Source: Pleurotus ostreatus/Saccharomyces cerevisiae fusant
Lineage: Eukaryota > Opisthokonta
Length of the DNA: 15,297 nt
Assembly: GCA_024196135.1 (NCBI GenBank)
Contig: JAMQCK010000822.1
Coordinates: forward strand, 1-15,297
Direction: 5' to 3'
Below are positions 1-8,999 of this stretch, in pieces. Each line of letters begins with the position of its first letter. Within the stretch, counting starts at the first letter, position 1. The notes under the pieces were generated by a model, which was not told the origin of the DNA, did no database searches, and was given only the letters and a program-made list of their open reading frames with translations. A program made the position numbers and the translations under genes.

Positions 1-84
1 CTTTAGCGTACCCGAGACCTCCGTAACGAAGTAGACTTTGATGCCCATGGGCGTGGTAATTTCGAAAACGCGTCGAGTTGCCAT
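1..84 (-). CDS. Possible 5' end of an unidentified gene, cut by the window edge
   Basis: An ATG at 84-82 on the minus strand opens a frame that stays free of stops for 28 codons to the window edge. The peptide starts MATRRVFEITTPMG and continues with IKVYFVTEVSGTLK, which reads like the ordered start of a cytosolic protein; there is no signal peptide. The ATG is followed by G (ATGG), a favourable start context. A GGTACG string near 15-10 could be a splice donor, so the coding part may end before position 1. The product is not recognised. It could also be a chance open stretch, because only 84 bases are visible. Confidence 0.4.
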   Translation of the reverse strand, partial: MATRRVFEITTPMGIKVYFVTEVSGTLK

Positions 85-1486
85 GATGGAGGGACACAAC
101 AAGAAGTGAAATGTGGATGCAAGAAGAAGGATACGGGAGAAAGTATGGAAAACGCGAGCGATGCACGTCGTGGTCAGAAACAAAGAATCGCGAGGCGCCA
201 GACCCGGTCATGTGACCGTCGGTAATTGCCGAATCTCCGCTATTGTCCAAACGGATATAGCCACTGAAAGCGCCGTGTCCTGCTTCGTTGCAGCTGCGAC
301 TGTAAGTCCAAATAGCCTCGATACACGACAAATGGGAGCATATCTCATCTGAAGAGTTCCTTGTAAGAAATTTTGAGTGACGAGGAGATAGATGAACTGA
401 CCAACCTCATCACCTCATCAGCTTCAGAGTTTGCGAGGCGCGTTGCAATATAACGAGACACTCGCTTGCGACTGCTGTTCAGCATAGGGGGTAGCCATAA
501 GTAGCGCCCTTCTCTCAACGAAGAATGCGAGATTGCAAGTCAGAAGTCTCTAGATGCACTTGCACCTTTCCTTCGAGGCGGCTTCAGTTTGATAAGCGCA
601 AGCGTACGCCAGGTTGAATCGCACCGGTTCAAGACATGGTTTTTTATTGTGAGCTGTTGCAAGGCGCTCAAGACCGACGACTCCTCTCCTCAACCCTCTG
701 TCGAATACCGGGCGGATAATATCCGGATTTCATCGACCAGGGTGGACGTGGCAAACATGTATGCCATCGCCACCTTCGTTAAAGGTTCAGCGAAAGAGGT
801 TTTCAACTTTCTGCTTCAGAGAGAGGGGGCGCGGTGTCCGGAGTTGACCTTTCGATAGGATACGGCGAGTGGATAACGTGCATTTTGGCTGGGGGGAACG
901 AGTCGGCTCAGACGAACGATATGTCGAGTGCGATGATGACCGTCTTCGCATATGCAGCGGACTGAGAGTTGCTCTTCCTTCCTGCCCGTTTGAGCTATCC
1001 TCGATGTCAGCGCTGGATGCAAAGACATGATCTGCCGACGCACCAAGACGGGCCGATCATGGCTCAGTGTACCGGCTCACGGCCCTAGGTACGGTTGGGT
1101 CCGTGGGGGCCTCAATAGCACGCCGTCGGAAGACCGTATCGTGATGGAATGGATGCACATAGTGGTGGCCATAAAGCCTGAGCTCACCTGCTCAGTCTTG
1201 TTGCGGGTCTCCGCGTTAGCCGTTCGCGTAGCTTACCGGTACGTCTTCAGTTGCACCTGCCAAAACCTGTTCCAAAGGATAGCCTGCTTATATCGTGACA
1301 ATATTTTCCTGCCAGAGACTTCCTGGGTCGCATATCCAGGTGCATGTCTGTGGGCGCCAGCGCGGAGACGTACAAAGACGAGATCACGCAAGAAAATACG
1401 GACAAACAGATGTTCGATGCTGCTTGCTCCGAACTTCCACTTCCGTGTTATCTAGGGCACCTTCTTTAAATCCACCAAACTCAGAG
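85..1486. other. Intergenic stretch, no supported gene
   Basis: About 1.4 kb without a convincing gene. The open frames here (the longest is 142 codons, at 1027-1455 +) have unlikely composition, rich in Arg, Cys and Ser, with no recognisable domain and no sensible splice pairs joining them. The left part should hold the promoter of the minus-strand fragment at 84, and the right part that of the F-box gene at 1555. No clear TATA box, tRNA or repeat was seen. Confidence 0.5.
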
Positions 1487-1541
1487 GTAAAGAGACTTCA
1501 CAGATACTGACCAATGCTAACATTCGCTGCCCTCAATACAG
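1487..1541 (+). other. Probable intron in the 5' UTR of the F-box gene
   Basis: A donor AG|GTAAAG at 1487, a branch-point-like TGCTAACA around 1515-1522 and an acceptor AATACAG ending at 1541 define a 55-nt intron, the size usual for the other genes here. It ends 13 nt before the ATG at 1555. The sequence just upstream has stops and no usable ATG in frame, so this would lie in the 5' UTR rather than add coding sequence. It rests on sequence signals alone. Confidence 0.55.
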
Positions 1542-1554
1542 GAAGGAACGCATC

Positions 1555-3156
1555 ATGACCGTACTGACAACACCCAAACTCTGTACGGAGTGCGGTCACA
1601 CCCTTTCTTGCTCGTATACAGACGCACCCACTCGTGATACCTTGCGCTCTTCGTATTCTCCTGTCCTGAACGAGCAGGACACTCTTCGCGCCGAAGTCAC
1701 TGCGATTGACGCGTCCACAAAGGCGATAGACGCCGAGCTCGCCGCTATCCATGCGCGTCAAGTGGCACTGCAAGCGATGCGCCAGCAGCTCGAGCTCGAC
1801 AAGCAACTCAAGGACAGCCTACTGTCCCCCATCCGACGCCTCCCTTTCGAGCTTCTGGAACTCATCATCCTTCATGCGCTTCCCGAAAACTGGTATGCTG
1901 CCGTCTGTGGTACCGTTCGCTTCCCCCTCATACAAGCGTCTCGTCAATTCCGCGCGACCGCATTCGCTATGCCCGCGCTCTGGTCGACCATCCGCACCCC
2001 CATCCTCCGCCACCCGCCCAAAGTCAAAGCCCACTTCCTCGACGCCGCCACGGCCTTCGTCGACCGCGCCGGCGACCACTCCGTGAACATCGTAAAGTTT
2101 CGAGCCAATCCGAGCATCATGCCGCCCAGCCACGACGCTGATATGTGGTTGTCCGCGCATATGCATCGCATTCGCACCCTCAACTGGCAGCTGAGGGGGG
2201 GTCGTTTCATCGTACCCACCCTGTCCGCCCCGGTGCTGGAGAGCCTGTGCTTGCGCTGGATGCCGGTTCGGGGCCAGCAGCAGCTCGAGAAGCTGACGAT
2301 CAGCGACGCGCCCCGCCTGCGGCGCCTCGCGCTTGAGGGCCACCTCTTGCCATCGCAGCTGCGCTTGCCTTGGGCGCGCTTGGAGGAACTGGAGATGGAT
2401 GTCGAGGGGTGCGGGCCGAAGGATCTGCGCGCATTGGAGCACTGCCATGCTCTGACGACGTTGGCCATCAAAATGCGCTCTTTGTCTGCTTGGATGCTCG
2501 ACGAGGATACGCAAATCCCCATCGCTCAACTCGGTAGCCTGCGCAAGCTCTCTTTGCGCGCCCAGGGCATCGCCTACGCCCGATTCCTCGCTTGCCCGGC
2601 CCTGCGCGAGTTGGAGATCGATTTAAACTCTACAACCTATCCCGGCGACCTCGTGCCATTGGTCAGAACAATGCTACAGCGCACATCCCCGCATCCCCTC
2701 AAAGAGCTGACCATCGCCATATTCTACCCCAACGTCGACCGGCATTTCATAGACTTGCTTGCATGCACGCCCGAGCTCCGGAAACTGCACATCGTCGCCG
2801 ACGAGGACCGCGCCTTCAGCGACGAGTTGTTAGTAGGGCTGACCGGCACCCAGCTTGTGCCATCTCTCGAGCACCTTGCTATCACGCTCGAATGTCAGTG
2901 CTTCAGCATGGCGGCCGGGCAGCAGCTGGAGGCACTCGCGTTGTCGAGGTGGGCCGACAAGGGTGGGCCCCCCACGACGCGGCTGACCTTGGCTGTGGAC
3001 ATTTGCGCCCAAACCCTCGGCTGCGAGTGCGAGCTTCGTATTGATTGGTCGCGGGGACTGGAGGAGAGGGGTATTCTCGTTGATCGGTCGTCGTGCACAC
3101 AAAGCCAGTCTGAAGCTGTGCGGATAGGCTTCTATAGAATTCGTGAACATCCTTGA
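1555..3156 (+). CDS. F-box protein with leucine-rich-like C-terminal region
   Basis: An intact single-exon gene of 533 codons. Residues about 38-88 form a charged, Ala/Leu-rich heptad-like stretch, probably a short coiled coil. Residues about 92-145 match an F-box (PIRRLPFELLELIILHALP, later ALWSTI), which in this family binds Skp1 in SCF ubiquitin ligases. The rest, about 190-490, has irregular leucine-rich segments (LRKLSLRAQG, LEHLAITLE) expected to recognise a substrate. C10, C13 and C19 near the N-terminus form a small Cys cluster of unknown meaning. The order coiled coil, F-box, LRR is the common architecture of the large Agaricomycete F-box families; the target is unknown. The gene converges on the esterase gene with only 70 bp between stop codons. 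A divergent paralogue lies at the right edge of the window. Start: the first ATG after the probable 5' UTR intron. Confidence 0.85.
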   Translation: MTVLTTPKLCTECGHTLSCSYTDAPTRDTLRSSYSPVLNEQDTLRAEVTAIDASTKAIDAELAAIHARQVALQAMRQQLELDKQLKDSLLSPIRRLPFELLELIILHALPENWYAAVCGTVRFPLIQASRQFRATAFAMPALWSTIRTPILRHPPKVKAHFLDAATAFVDRAGDHSVNIVKFRANPSIMPPSHDADMWLSAHMHRIRTLNWQLRGGRFIVPTLSAPVLESLCLRWMPVRGQQQLEKLTISDAPRLRRLALEGHLLPSQLRLPWARLEELEMDVEGCGPKDLRALEHCHALTTLAIKMRSLSAWMLDEDTQIPIAQLGSLRKLSLRAQGIAYARFLACPALRELEIDLNSTTYPGDLVPLVRTMLQRTSPHPLKELTIAIFYPNVDRHFIDLLACTPELRKLHIVADEDRAFSDELLVGLTGTQLVPSLEHLAITLECQCFSMAAGQQLEALALSRWADKGGPPTTRLTLAVDICAQTLGCECELRIDWSRGLEERGILVDRSSCTQSQSEAVRIGFYRIREHP

Positions 3157-3226
3157 CATGTGTGAAAGGAACTTCTGTATAGTACACACACTAATCAACA
3201 CGATAACTTTCTGATTCGGCCACCTC

Positions 3227-4216
3227 TTACGCTCTCGCTCCCTCGATCAGCCACCTAGCCACAATCTCCTGCACCGCGGGCGTGGCATGCACCTCATCCG
3301 CCCACATCGCCCCGCCCACCTCCGTCAGGTCCTTCGTTGTAAACCCGTACTCCTCCGGGTCGTCCAGCACGGCAGTGAAAACGTCGCGAACGGAGAAGAG
3401 GGACAGTGACACCCCGGGCATGGCTTGCAAGAAGTCTGCCACCTTGACGGGGAGGACATGATTCCAGGCAGTCATCGCTGCGATAACTTGGGCCTTGTTC
3501 TCGGGTGTCCGCTTTAGCGCTGGAGAGAGGGAGGTCAGGGTCAAATGAAGCGGTGAGGAGGAACGGCTGCGCACCCTCTGGCGCGTGCTCGAGAGGCGGG
3601 ACGTCCATGAGAATAAAATGCTTAGCCCCATACTCTTCGTGCAGCTTACGCACGGCGCTCAGGACCTTGTCGATGGGAGAGCCGACATCCTCTGCTAATA
3701 CTGTGTCGCAGTCGTTGATGCCAAAATAAAATGCTGGGAGACATGGGCACGAATCGTTCAGCAAGCAAGTCCACCTTCAGACAAATCGTACACTCACCGT
3801 AGGCAGTTGTGTCTGGGTTCAGCGCTCCCTCCTGAGAGCCCGGCGGATACGCTGTATAGAACTTCTCCAGCTCCTTGCCGAGGTCCACCGCCGCTGTTGC
3901 GTGAGGGTAGGCGAAGTTGCGGATGGTGGGATTCTGTAGACGAGGATGCGTCTTCACGAAGTCGACCTGAATTCGGGGATGTTATCAGCGAGGTAAGCTA
4001 CACCTCGGACTATATACGCACCCAAGTGCGATCTTCTGCAGCATACGTCGCATCGAGTTCGCGTTTGTCGGTCGCGCTGAAAGAGTCGCCGCTATCGTTT
4101 AGGCCGGCAGTGAGCAATAAACCACGATTGGTTCGACTCGACACTCACAATACCACCAGCGTCTTCAGCGTGTCGCCCAATTTCAACGATCCGGCAGATG
4201 AGGTGTTAGCGGCCAT
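3227..4216 (-). CDS. GDSL/SGNH esterase, CE16-like (five exons)
   Basis: Exons by minus-strand order: 4216-4149, 4091-4022, 3966-3798, 3733-3575, 3519-3227; introns 57, 55, 64 and 55 nt, all GT-AG. The product is 252 aa. Splicing restores the family blocks: VVFGDSFSATD (nucleophile Ser26), FYFGINDCD (Gly107, Asn109, Asp110) and ADEVHATP (Asp230, His233), the Ser-Asp-His triad of GDSL hydrolases. NPDTT before block III and the WVDFVKTHP segment favour the carbohydrate esterase 16 group, which removes acetyl groups from plant-cell-wall sugars; substrate is inferred. Oddities: no signal peptide is visible, the protein is shorter than usual secreted members (about 300 aa), and block II reads NFAYPHATA where a Gly is expected for the oxyanion hole. 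A TATA box 52 nt upstream supports this start. It might therefore be intracellular or altered in activity. Confidence 0.85.
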
Positions 4217-4267
4217 GGGCACGGTGGGATGGGGAGTGTGTTCGTTCTATCGTTGTATCCAAACGAC

Positions 4268-4274
4268 CTTTATA
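4268..4274 (-). promoter_or_regulatory. TATA box of the GDSL esterase gene
   Basis: TATAAAG on the minus strand, 52 nt from the esterase ATG at 4216. Transcription would begin near 4243, leaving a 5' UTR of only about 25-30 nt. This argues against an additional upstream coding exon carrying a signal peptide. Confidence 0.6.
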
Positions 4275-4337
4275 GTCCCCCGCCAGCTGCGTTACGCAGC
4301 GCCGCTCTGCCCGGATCTGCCACCAACTATCACCTGG

Positions 4338-4499
4338 GAGTCTGATCGGGTGCACCGGAACTCGGAGTTCAGACCCTGGAACTCCTGCCAAAAAAGTACC
4401 AGGGATGTTCAGACTGGAACTCGAACTGGGTGCCTTGGGGTGGTTTTCCCGGGCGGGTTTTACCCTGGAACTCGAGTTCCAGTGCACGCGATCAGACTC
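4338..4499. mobile_element. Short inverted-repeat element, MITE-like (about 162 bp)
   Basis: The ends form terminal inverted repeats: 4338-4370 against the reverse complement of 4468-4499, both beginning GAGTCTGATCG, then GTGCAC, GGAACTC and GAGTTC, with two mismatches and one single-base gap over about 32 bp. The core repeats GGAACTC several times and holds a perfect 16-bp palindrome at 4466-4481. There is no coding capacity. A possible 4-bp target duplication, CTGG, occurs at 4334-4337 and 4499-4502, but the second copy overlaps the repeat end by one base, so the exact boundary is uncertain. Size and structure fit a non-autonomous DNA transposon. It lies about 65 bp upstream of the esterase TATA box. 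Confidence 0.6.
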
Positions 4500-5141
4500 T
4501 GGGTCGTATCCTGCTATTCAGAAATCAGCATGACCAACATCGATAGATGCATAAACATAGCACGTACCTAGCGCGTAGAGGCGCTAATCGTAGGACGCCC
4601 ACCGCCCCGCCCAAACCGGAGGAGGCCAGTCGACACGCACAACCGCACAACCGCCAGCACCCTCCACTTACCTCTCCCCTCGTCCTCGCCACTCATCCGA
4701 ATTCCCGCAGTGGGCGTCGTTTGACAAGCTGGAGTGTGTGTGGCATAGGGGCATATCTATCTATCTTAGATGCAGCGTTACATGGGGGTAAAATACGAGA
4801 GCAAAAGCGACAGAGCGACAGTAAGTGAGTACAAGGGGCATAGAGTAACCGGGTCCGTACAAATACAGGTCCAAGAATAAGTCAGTCGTTACAGCGTGGC
4901 GGGTCGTCTTCTTCATCAGGACTCGGCAATGTAGGGAGTCTGTTCTTGTATGTGTGTTTGCGTGCGCGGTGCGTGGTGTGGGTACGCAGCCCGCGTCGTT
5001 GTTGATAAAGTACAGCCAATCGTCCACGCCCGCGCGCCCCGCGGTCCGTCGCCCTACCAGCAGACGGCGCCGCGGCGCGCGGGCATCCAGGAGCCCCGCC
5101 CCGCCGGGGTCCTCGTCGTATATGTGCATGAGCAGCGTCGC
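4500..5141. other. Intergenic stretch between esterase promoter and P450 3' end
   Basis: About 640 bp with no supported gene. It should contain the 3' UTR and poly(A) region of the P450 (minus strand) and distal promoter sequence of the esterase. A short low-complexity part near 4590-4660 is rich in C and A with repeated CACAACCGC. Frames open here are short or continue from P450 coding sequence in the wrong frame. Confidence 0.5.
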
Positions 5142-7376
5142 TCACGCGTCGTCTTCCCTGTTTTCCCTTGACTCGATCACCATGGGCATCTTCATCCCGA
5201 GCTCCCACTTCCCCGACACGTACGGCTTCGTGACGATCGAGTTGTACTTCACGATCTTCACGCCGTCGGCGGGTTTGAAGGTGAAGTGTGGGAGGAGCGT
5301 CGCGAGGAAGATCTTCATCTGCGGAGAGCGGGTCAGCGAGGTGCAGAGCGGAGGGTGGAGAAGGACGCACTTGTGATATGGCAAAGCGGAAGCCGGGACA
5401 TGAATGGGGGCCAAAGGAGAATGTCATCAGGTTCTGGAGGCCTGGATGACGACGTGCAGTTTCGGGCAAATTTGACCAGCGATCAGGGCTGTAAGGTGAG
5501 GTTAGGCGGAGTTGAATGCACGAAGGGTAGATACACATACTTGAAATCTCTCGAGTCAAGCCCCCAGATAGATTCATGTTGATTCAAACCCTCGATGGGG
5601 ATATGAATGTAGCTGCCCTTCCTGCAATTGTTGTCAGCATTCAAGTAACACCAAGCAAAGCCGGAGCACCAACCTTATCTCCACGCCCTCGCCCTCCAAG
5701 ATAATTGTCCCATCCTTCAACACCACCGGGGACGACACCGGGATCACATCATCCTGCGTCGCCACCCGAATCGTCCCATGGAACGGCGGGCACAACCTCA
5801 AGCTCTCCTGTACCACGCTGTCCAAGAACGGCAATCGCTCAATCGCATCGCACGTCGCGCGCACCGCAGCCTCCGACGGCTGCGCCGTGCTCGCGGGGAA
5901 CACCTCCTCGAAGCCCGAGTCAGGGATGTCCTCGCTGCGCATGCTCTTCTCCGTCCACACGGGCGACGCGGGGACCATCTCTTCGAGCTCGCGGCGCAGG
6001 CGCTCCTGGATACTCGGGTGGTGCGACAGCATGTGGAGGCACCACGCGATGGCGAGGAAGGTGGGGTCGGACCCGCCGAAGATGAACGCGGTGATCTGGT
6101 CCAGCAGGTCCGCGTCCGACATGCGCTTCGAGGGGTCACTGGAGAGGTTGGATTTGACTGCAGACATGTTAGCTAGGATCGTCACGATTAGACAGTGATA
6201 CGCACTCATGAGGCTGAGTAGGTCTTTGCCATCCTCGCAGGGCATCTTGTCCTCGAGGATGGCAGCTTTCTTCGCGTCGATGACCTTCTGCCCTGCCGAC
6301 CTAACAATGCGCTGACACTCGTTCAATGTTCGTCGGCGCTCGTCGGGCTGTGTAGCCCATGTCAGCGGGAGCTGCGCATGACAGGATGATAACCGTTGAC
6401 TCACGAAGATGTCCCCAATCCACGGGAAGTACAGGTCCTTCAGCAGCACAAACGGCGTCCCGTTGTCCATCAAATTGAACATCCTCCGATACGCGCGGTA
6501 CACCGGTTCCGTCTCGTCCTTGAGCGCGTCAAAAGAGTAGTCGAAAGCAGCCAGGCCAAGAACATCGAATGCAGCACGCGAGATCCAATGAGCGATGTCA
6601 ATCGGCTCGCTGCTGGCCTTCTCCGCAGAGGCGGGGTGCACCTCCCCAAGGAGGCGGTCACGCAGCTCTGCGGCCTTGAAGAGCGAGATGTGGCGCATGG
6701 CGCGCGTCGTCGCGAGCGAGAACGCCGGGCTCATCACCCGACGTTGCAGTTTATGCTCGGCGCCCTCCAGGGATGTCACGCCTACGCAGCACGTGTTAGT
6801 TCGATCTCAGCGATACTTGCAGTGTGGCGCGACGCACCTCGACCCATGAACATGGTGAAAAGGGAGCGCGTCTGCCAGGGCTTCTCGTAGATCGGGCTAT
6901 TGAGAATATGCGAAACGGAGCGGAGGTCGAAGGTCATCAGGCGATAGTCGTGCTAAACGGACGACGCGGTTAGCCGGGGGCAAATTTAAGCGCCGCGGAC
7001 GCAACACACCTTCCCAAACCCATGGAACCTGAACATCTTCCCATACCTCCCCGTCCACTGCCTATGCGTCAATACTGATATCTGCGGGCTGTTGGGGAAG
7101 TAGGGGTCAAGGTCAGCGTCGGCAACTTCAATAACATGCGCAGCACACGCACTCCAACACCTGGCGGAAGTGGTTCTGGAAGGCGGTGCCCTTGGGACCA
7201 GGGAGTTTGCGCAACGGGTCATACGGCGGCGCAAGGACCAACATGTTAAACAGGTAGGCAGCGCCGCGGAGGAAGAGCAACGAGCCGACGACCGCCGCGC
7301 CCTTTAGCGCGACAGTCGCGACGTCGAGCGCGCGCGTATTCGAGAGCATGGCGAGCAGCGCGGTCGCGGACGGCAT
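5142..7376 (-). CDS. Cytochrome P450 monooxygenase (nine exons)
   Basis: Exons: 7376-7153, 7088-7010, 6952-6838, 6781-6405, 6347-6206, 6157-5674, 5621-5541, 5488-5371, 5318-5142; eight GT-AG introns of 48-64 nt. The product is 598 aa. An N-terminal membrane anchor (about 17-49) is followed by the hinge PPYDPLRKLPGP (50-61), so it should sit in the ER membrane and take electrons from a P450 reductase. Key motifs: helix I FGGSDPTFLAIAW (339-351), ExxR as ESLR (430-433), NPDRW (501-505) and the heme loop FSFGPHSCPG (524-533) with Cys531 as heme ligand. The usual Arg of the heme loop is His, which I believe is common in basidiomycete families. Pro344 stands where the oxygen-activating Thr/Ser normally is. 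HGFGKHDYRLMTFD and IPIEGLN also look like large basidiomycete families, but the CYP number and substrate cannot be assigned by eye. No convincing TATA box is seen upstream. Confidence 0.93.
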
Positions 7377-8832
7377 GGGAGGCGAGATGGGGGTTTGGGA
7401 GAAGGAACGATGAAGTGGGGTCCTGATGCCGGGGAGGTAATAAGCAGCCCGTTTCCAAGGGGCTGGGACGTTGATCGCCTCGTGTCAGTGCGCACAACAA
7501 TCCGTATATGGCAATTGCGAACGTTTTGGGCAGTTCGTCCGAGCAGCGTGGGAGCGTATGGAGCCGGACCCACACCTCGACCACATTGGGTGGGATGACC
7601 AGGAAGAGGAATGGAGCGATGAGAGGAAAGTGGGAGGAGGCGAAGGAAGGCGTAAGCTTGACGCGTTTTCGGGAGGCAAATTGAGCGTCCCAGCTGGGTG
7701 TTCTGCTAACAAATGTTACTGTATGACGAGGAATCCTGAGCTCTTCTGAGTGGCTTCCGACGCCGTCGTGGCTTTCATGGACAACTAACTCGTAATGAGA
7801 CTTCTTCAGTAGCGTGAACGCCGGCGATGCGCCTGTTAGGGACCATCTTGGCAGTACAAGGTTGCCATTGAGGCTCGTAAGGTCATAGTCCCCGGCCGTA
7901 GACACATGCGAGAGAAGAGTCAACGAGATGGTAGCCGAACCTGATGCAGTCTTGAGAGCCTGGGTATATGCGTATAGTTTTGAGCGCTCGTCGAGGCAGG
8001 AATCGATTGTGGGACGGCCGAAATTCTGTGTTTCCCTTGAGTGAAATTGGCGGAGGCTAGGGGTCGAGACGCCTCTTCAGTGCCTTCCATAAATTGTCGC
8101 AACGGTTCACGCCTCTGGCAAGGAGGAAATGCCATACCCGTCCAAAAATCTAGTGAGGGAGGGAGTGATCACGAGACTTCTGACCGATTCGTCTTCCAGA
8201 TACTTTCGCGTTTGAGAAGTTCGTCCGGCTGGACCTACATCTCAACAAAGGCGGTGGCGAGGCTGAGCGAGGCGCTGTATATCAAGGGGCGCCCATAGTA
8301 GGCAGTGCGGGTCGCCGCAGTGGGCGCATAATAAAGCGTTGACGTCGAAGCTTTGGCAGACAATAAGTCGCGAGTCCTCGGTGCCTCACCTTAGGTGAAG
8401 TGTATTGTAGCAGTCGAAGACACGAATACAACAGGATTCTGCGGTGAGACGATAAGCAATAGAAGGGCGGTAGAATAGACGCGTTGGCATTGAGTTGGCA
8501 AGGCTTGTTGTTGTGAAGCTTGAAGCAGACAATTGCGCGGTGTGGGTGCGCTCCGTTCTGAGTTGGACAGAGCATGCTTGCGTATCAATCTTCACATGCG
8601 TTGAGAAGTAGACGGAGGGGTAGCGGGAAGCTCCGAGCCTGAATAGGATGAGAGGGTCGTGGGGTGGGAGGTGACAACGAGGGGAGATGGTCCAGGGCAG
8701 CTCTTCGCAGCTATTGTGTGCAGCTTCTTGACTTGAATGGTCTCGAGCCTTGAGGAAGACGTTGCCAGATTTCTTGATCTGAGACTTTGAGTGTGGGCTT
8801 GAGTCGTCTGTTACGAGGCTTCGGCGGATGGC

Positions 8833-8853
8833 ATATAGAATCACATTCTATAT
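8833..8853. repeat. Perfect 9-bp inverted repeat with 3-nt spacer
   Basis: ATATAGAAT, spacer CAC, ATTCTATAT. The AT-rich hairpin stands out from GC-rich surroundings and no gene is assigned over it. It could be a protein-binding site or chance. Confidence 0.5.
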
Positions 8854-8985
8854 TGTCACCGTCCTCAGTAGCATCCCCCTTGCAGAAGCAAGGAGGCTTG
8901 TAGACGTATGAGGGTGCAAATGGCGAGGAGGAGGAGGAGACGCGCGCAGTGGCGACATGAGAGCAGGAAAAAACCCGCGACACGG

Positions 8986-8999
8986 CGCGTCGCGACGCG
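8986..8999. repeat. 14-bp perfect GC palindrome
   Basis: CGCGTCGCGACGCG is its own reverse complement and is followed by a further ACGCG, making a CpG-dense patch about 500 bp past the ISA1 stop. Function is unknown. Confidence 0.45.

Noticed and set aside
379..450. Short protein-like plus-strand peptide (DEEIDELTNLITSS)
   Set aside because: Only 28 codons lie between stops, with no clear splice sites or start, so it cannot be supported as an exon.
1027..1455. 142-codon plus-strand open frame before the F-box gene
   Set aside because: Composition is rich in Arg, Cys and Ser with no domain; it lies where the F-box promoter should be and shows no splice link to a real exon.
1819..2529. 236-codon minus-strand frame inside the F-box gene
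   Set aside because: It is antisense to a coding region with clear family homology and is rich in Gln, Arg and Gly, as expected for a shadow frame in GC-rich coding DNA.
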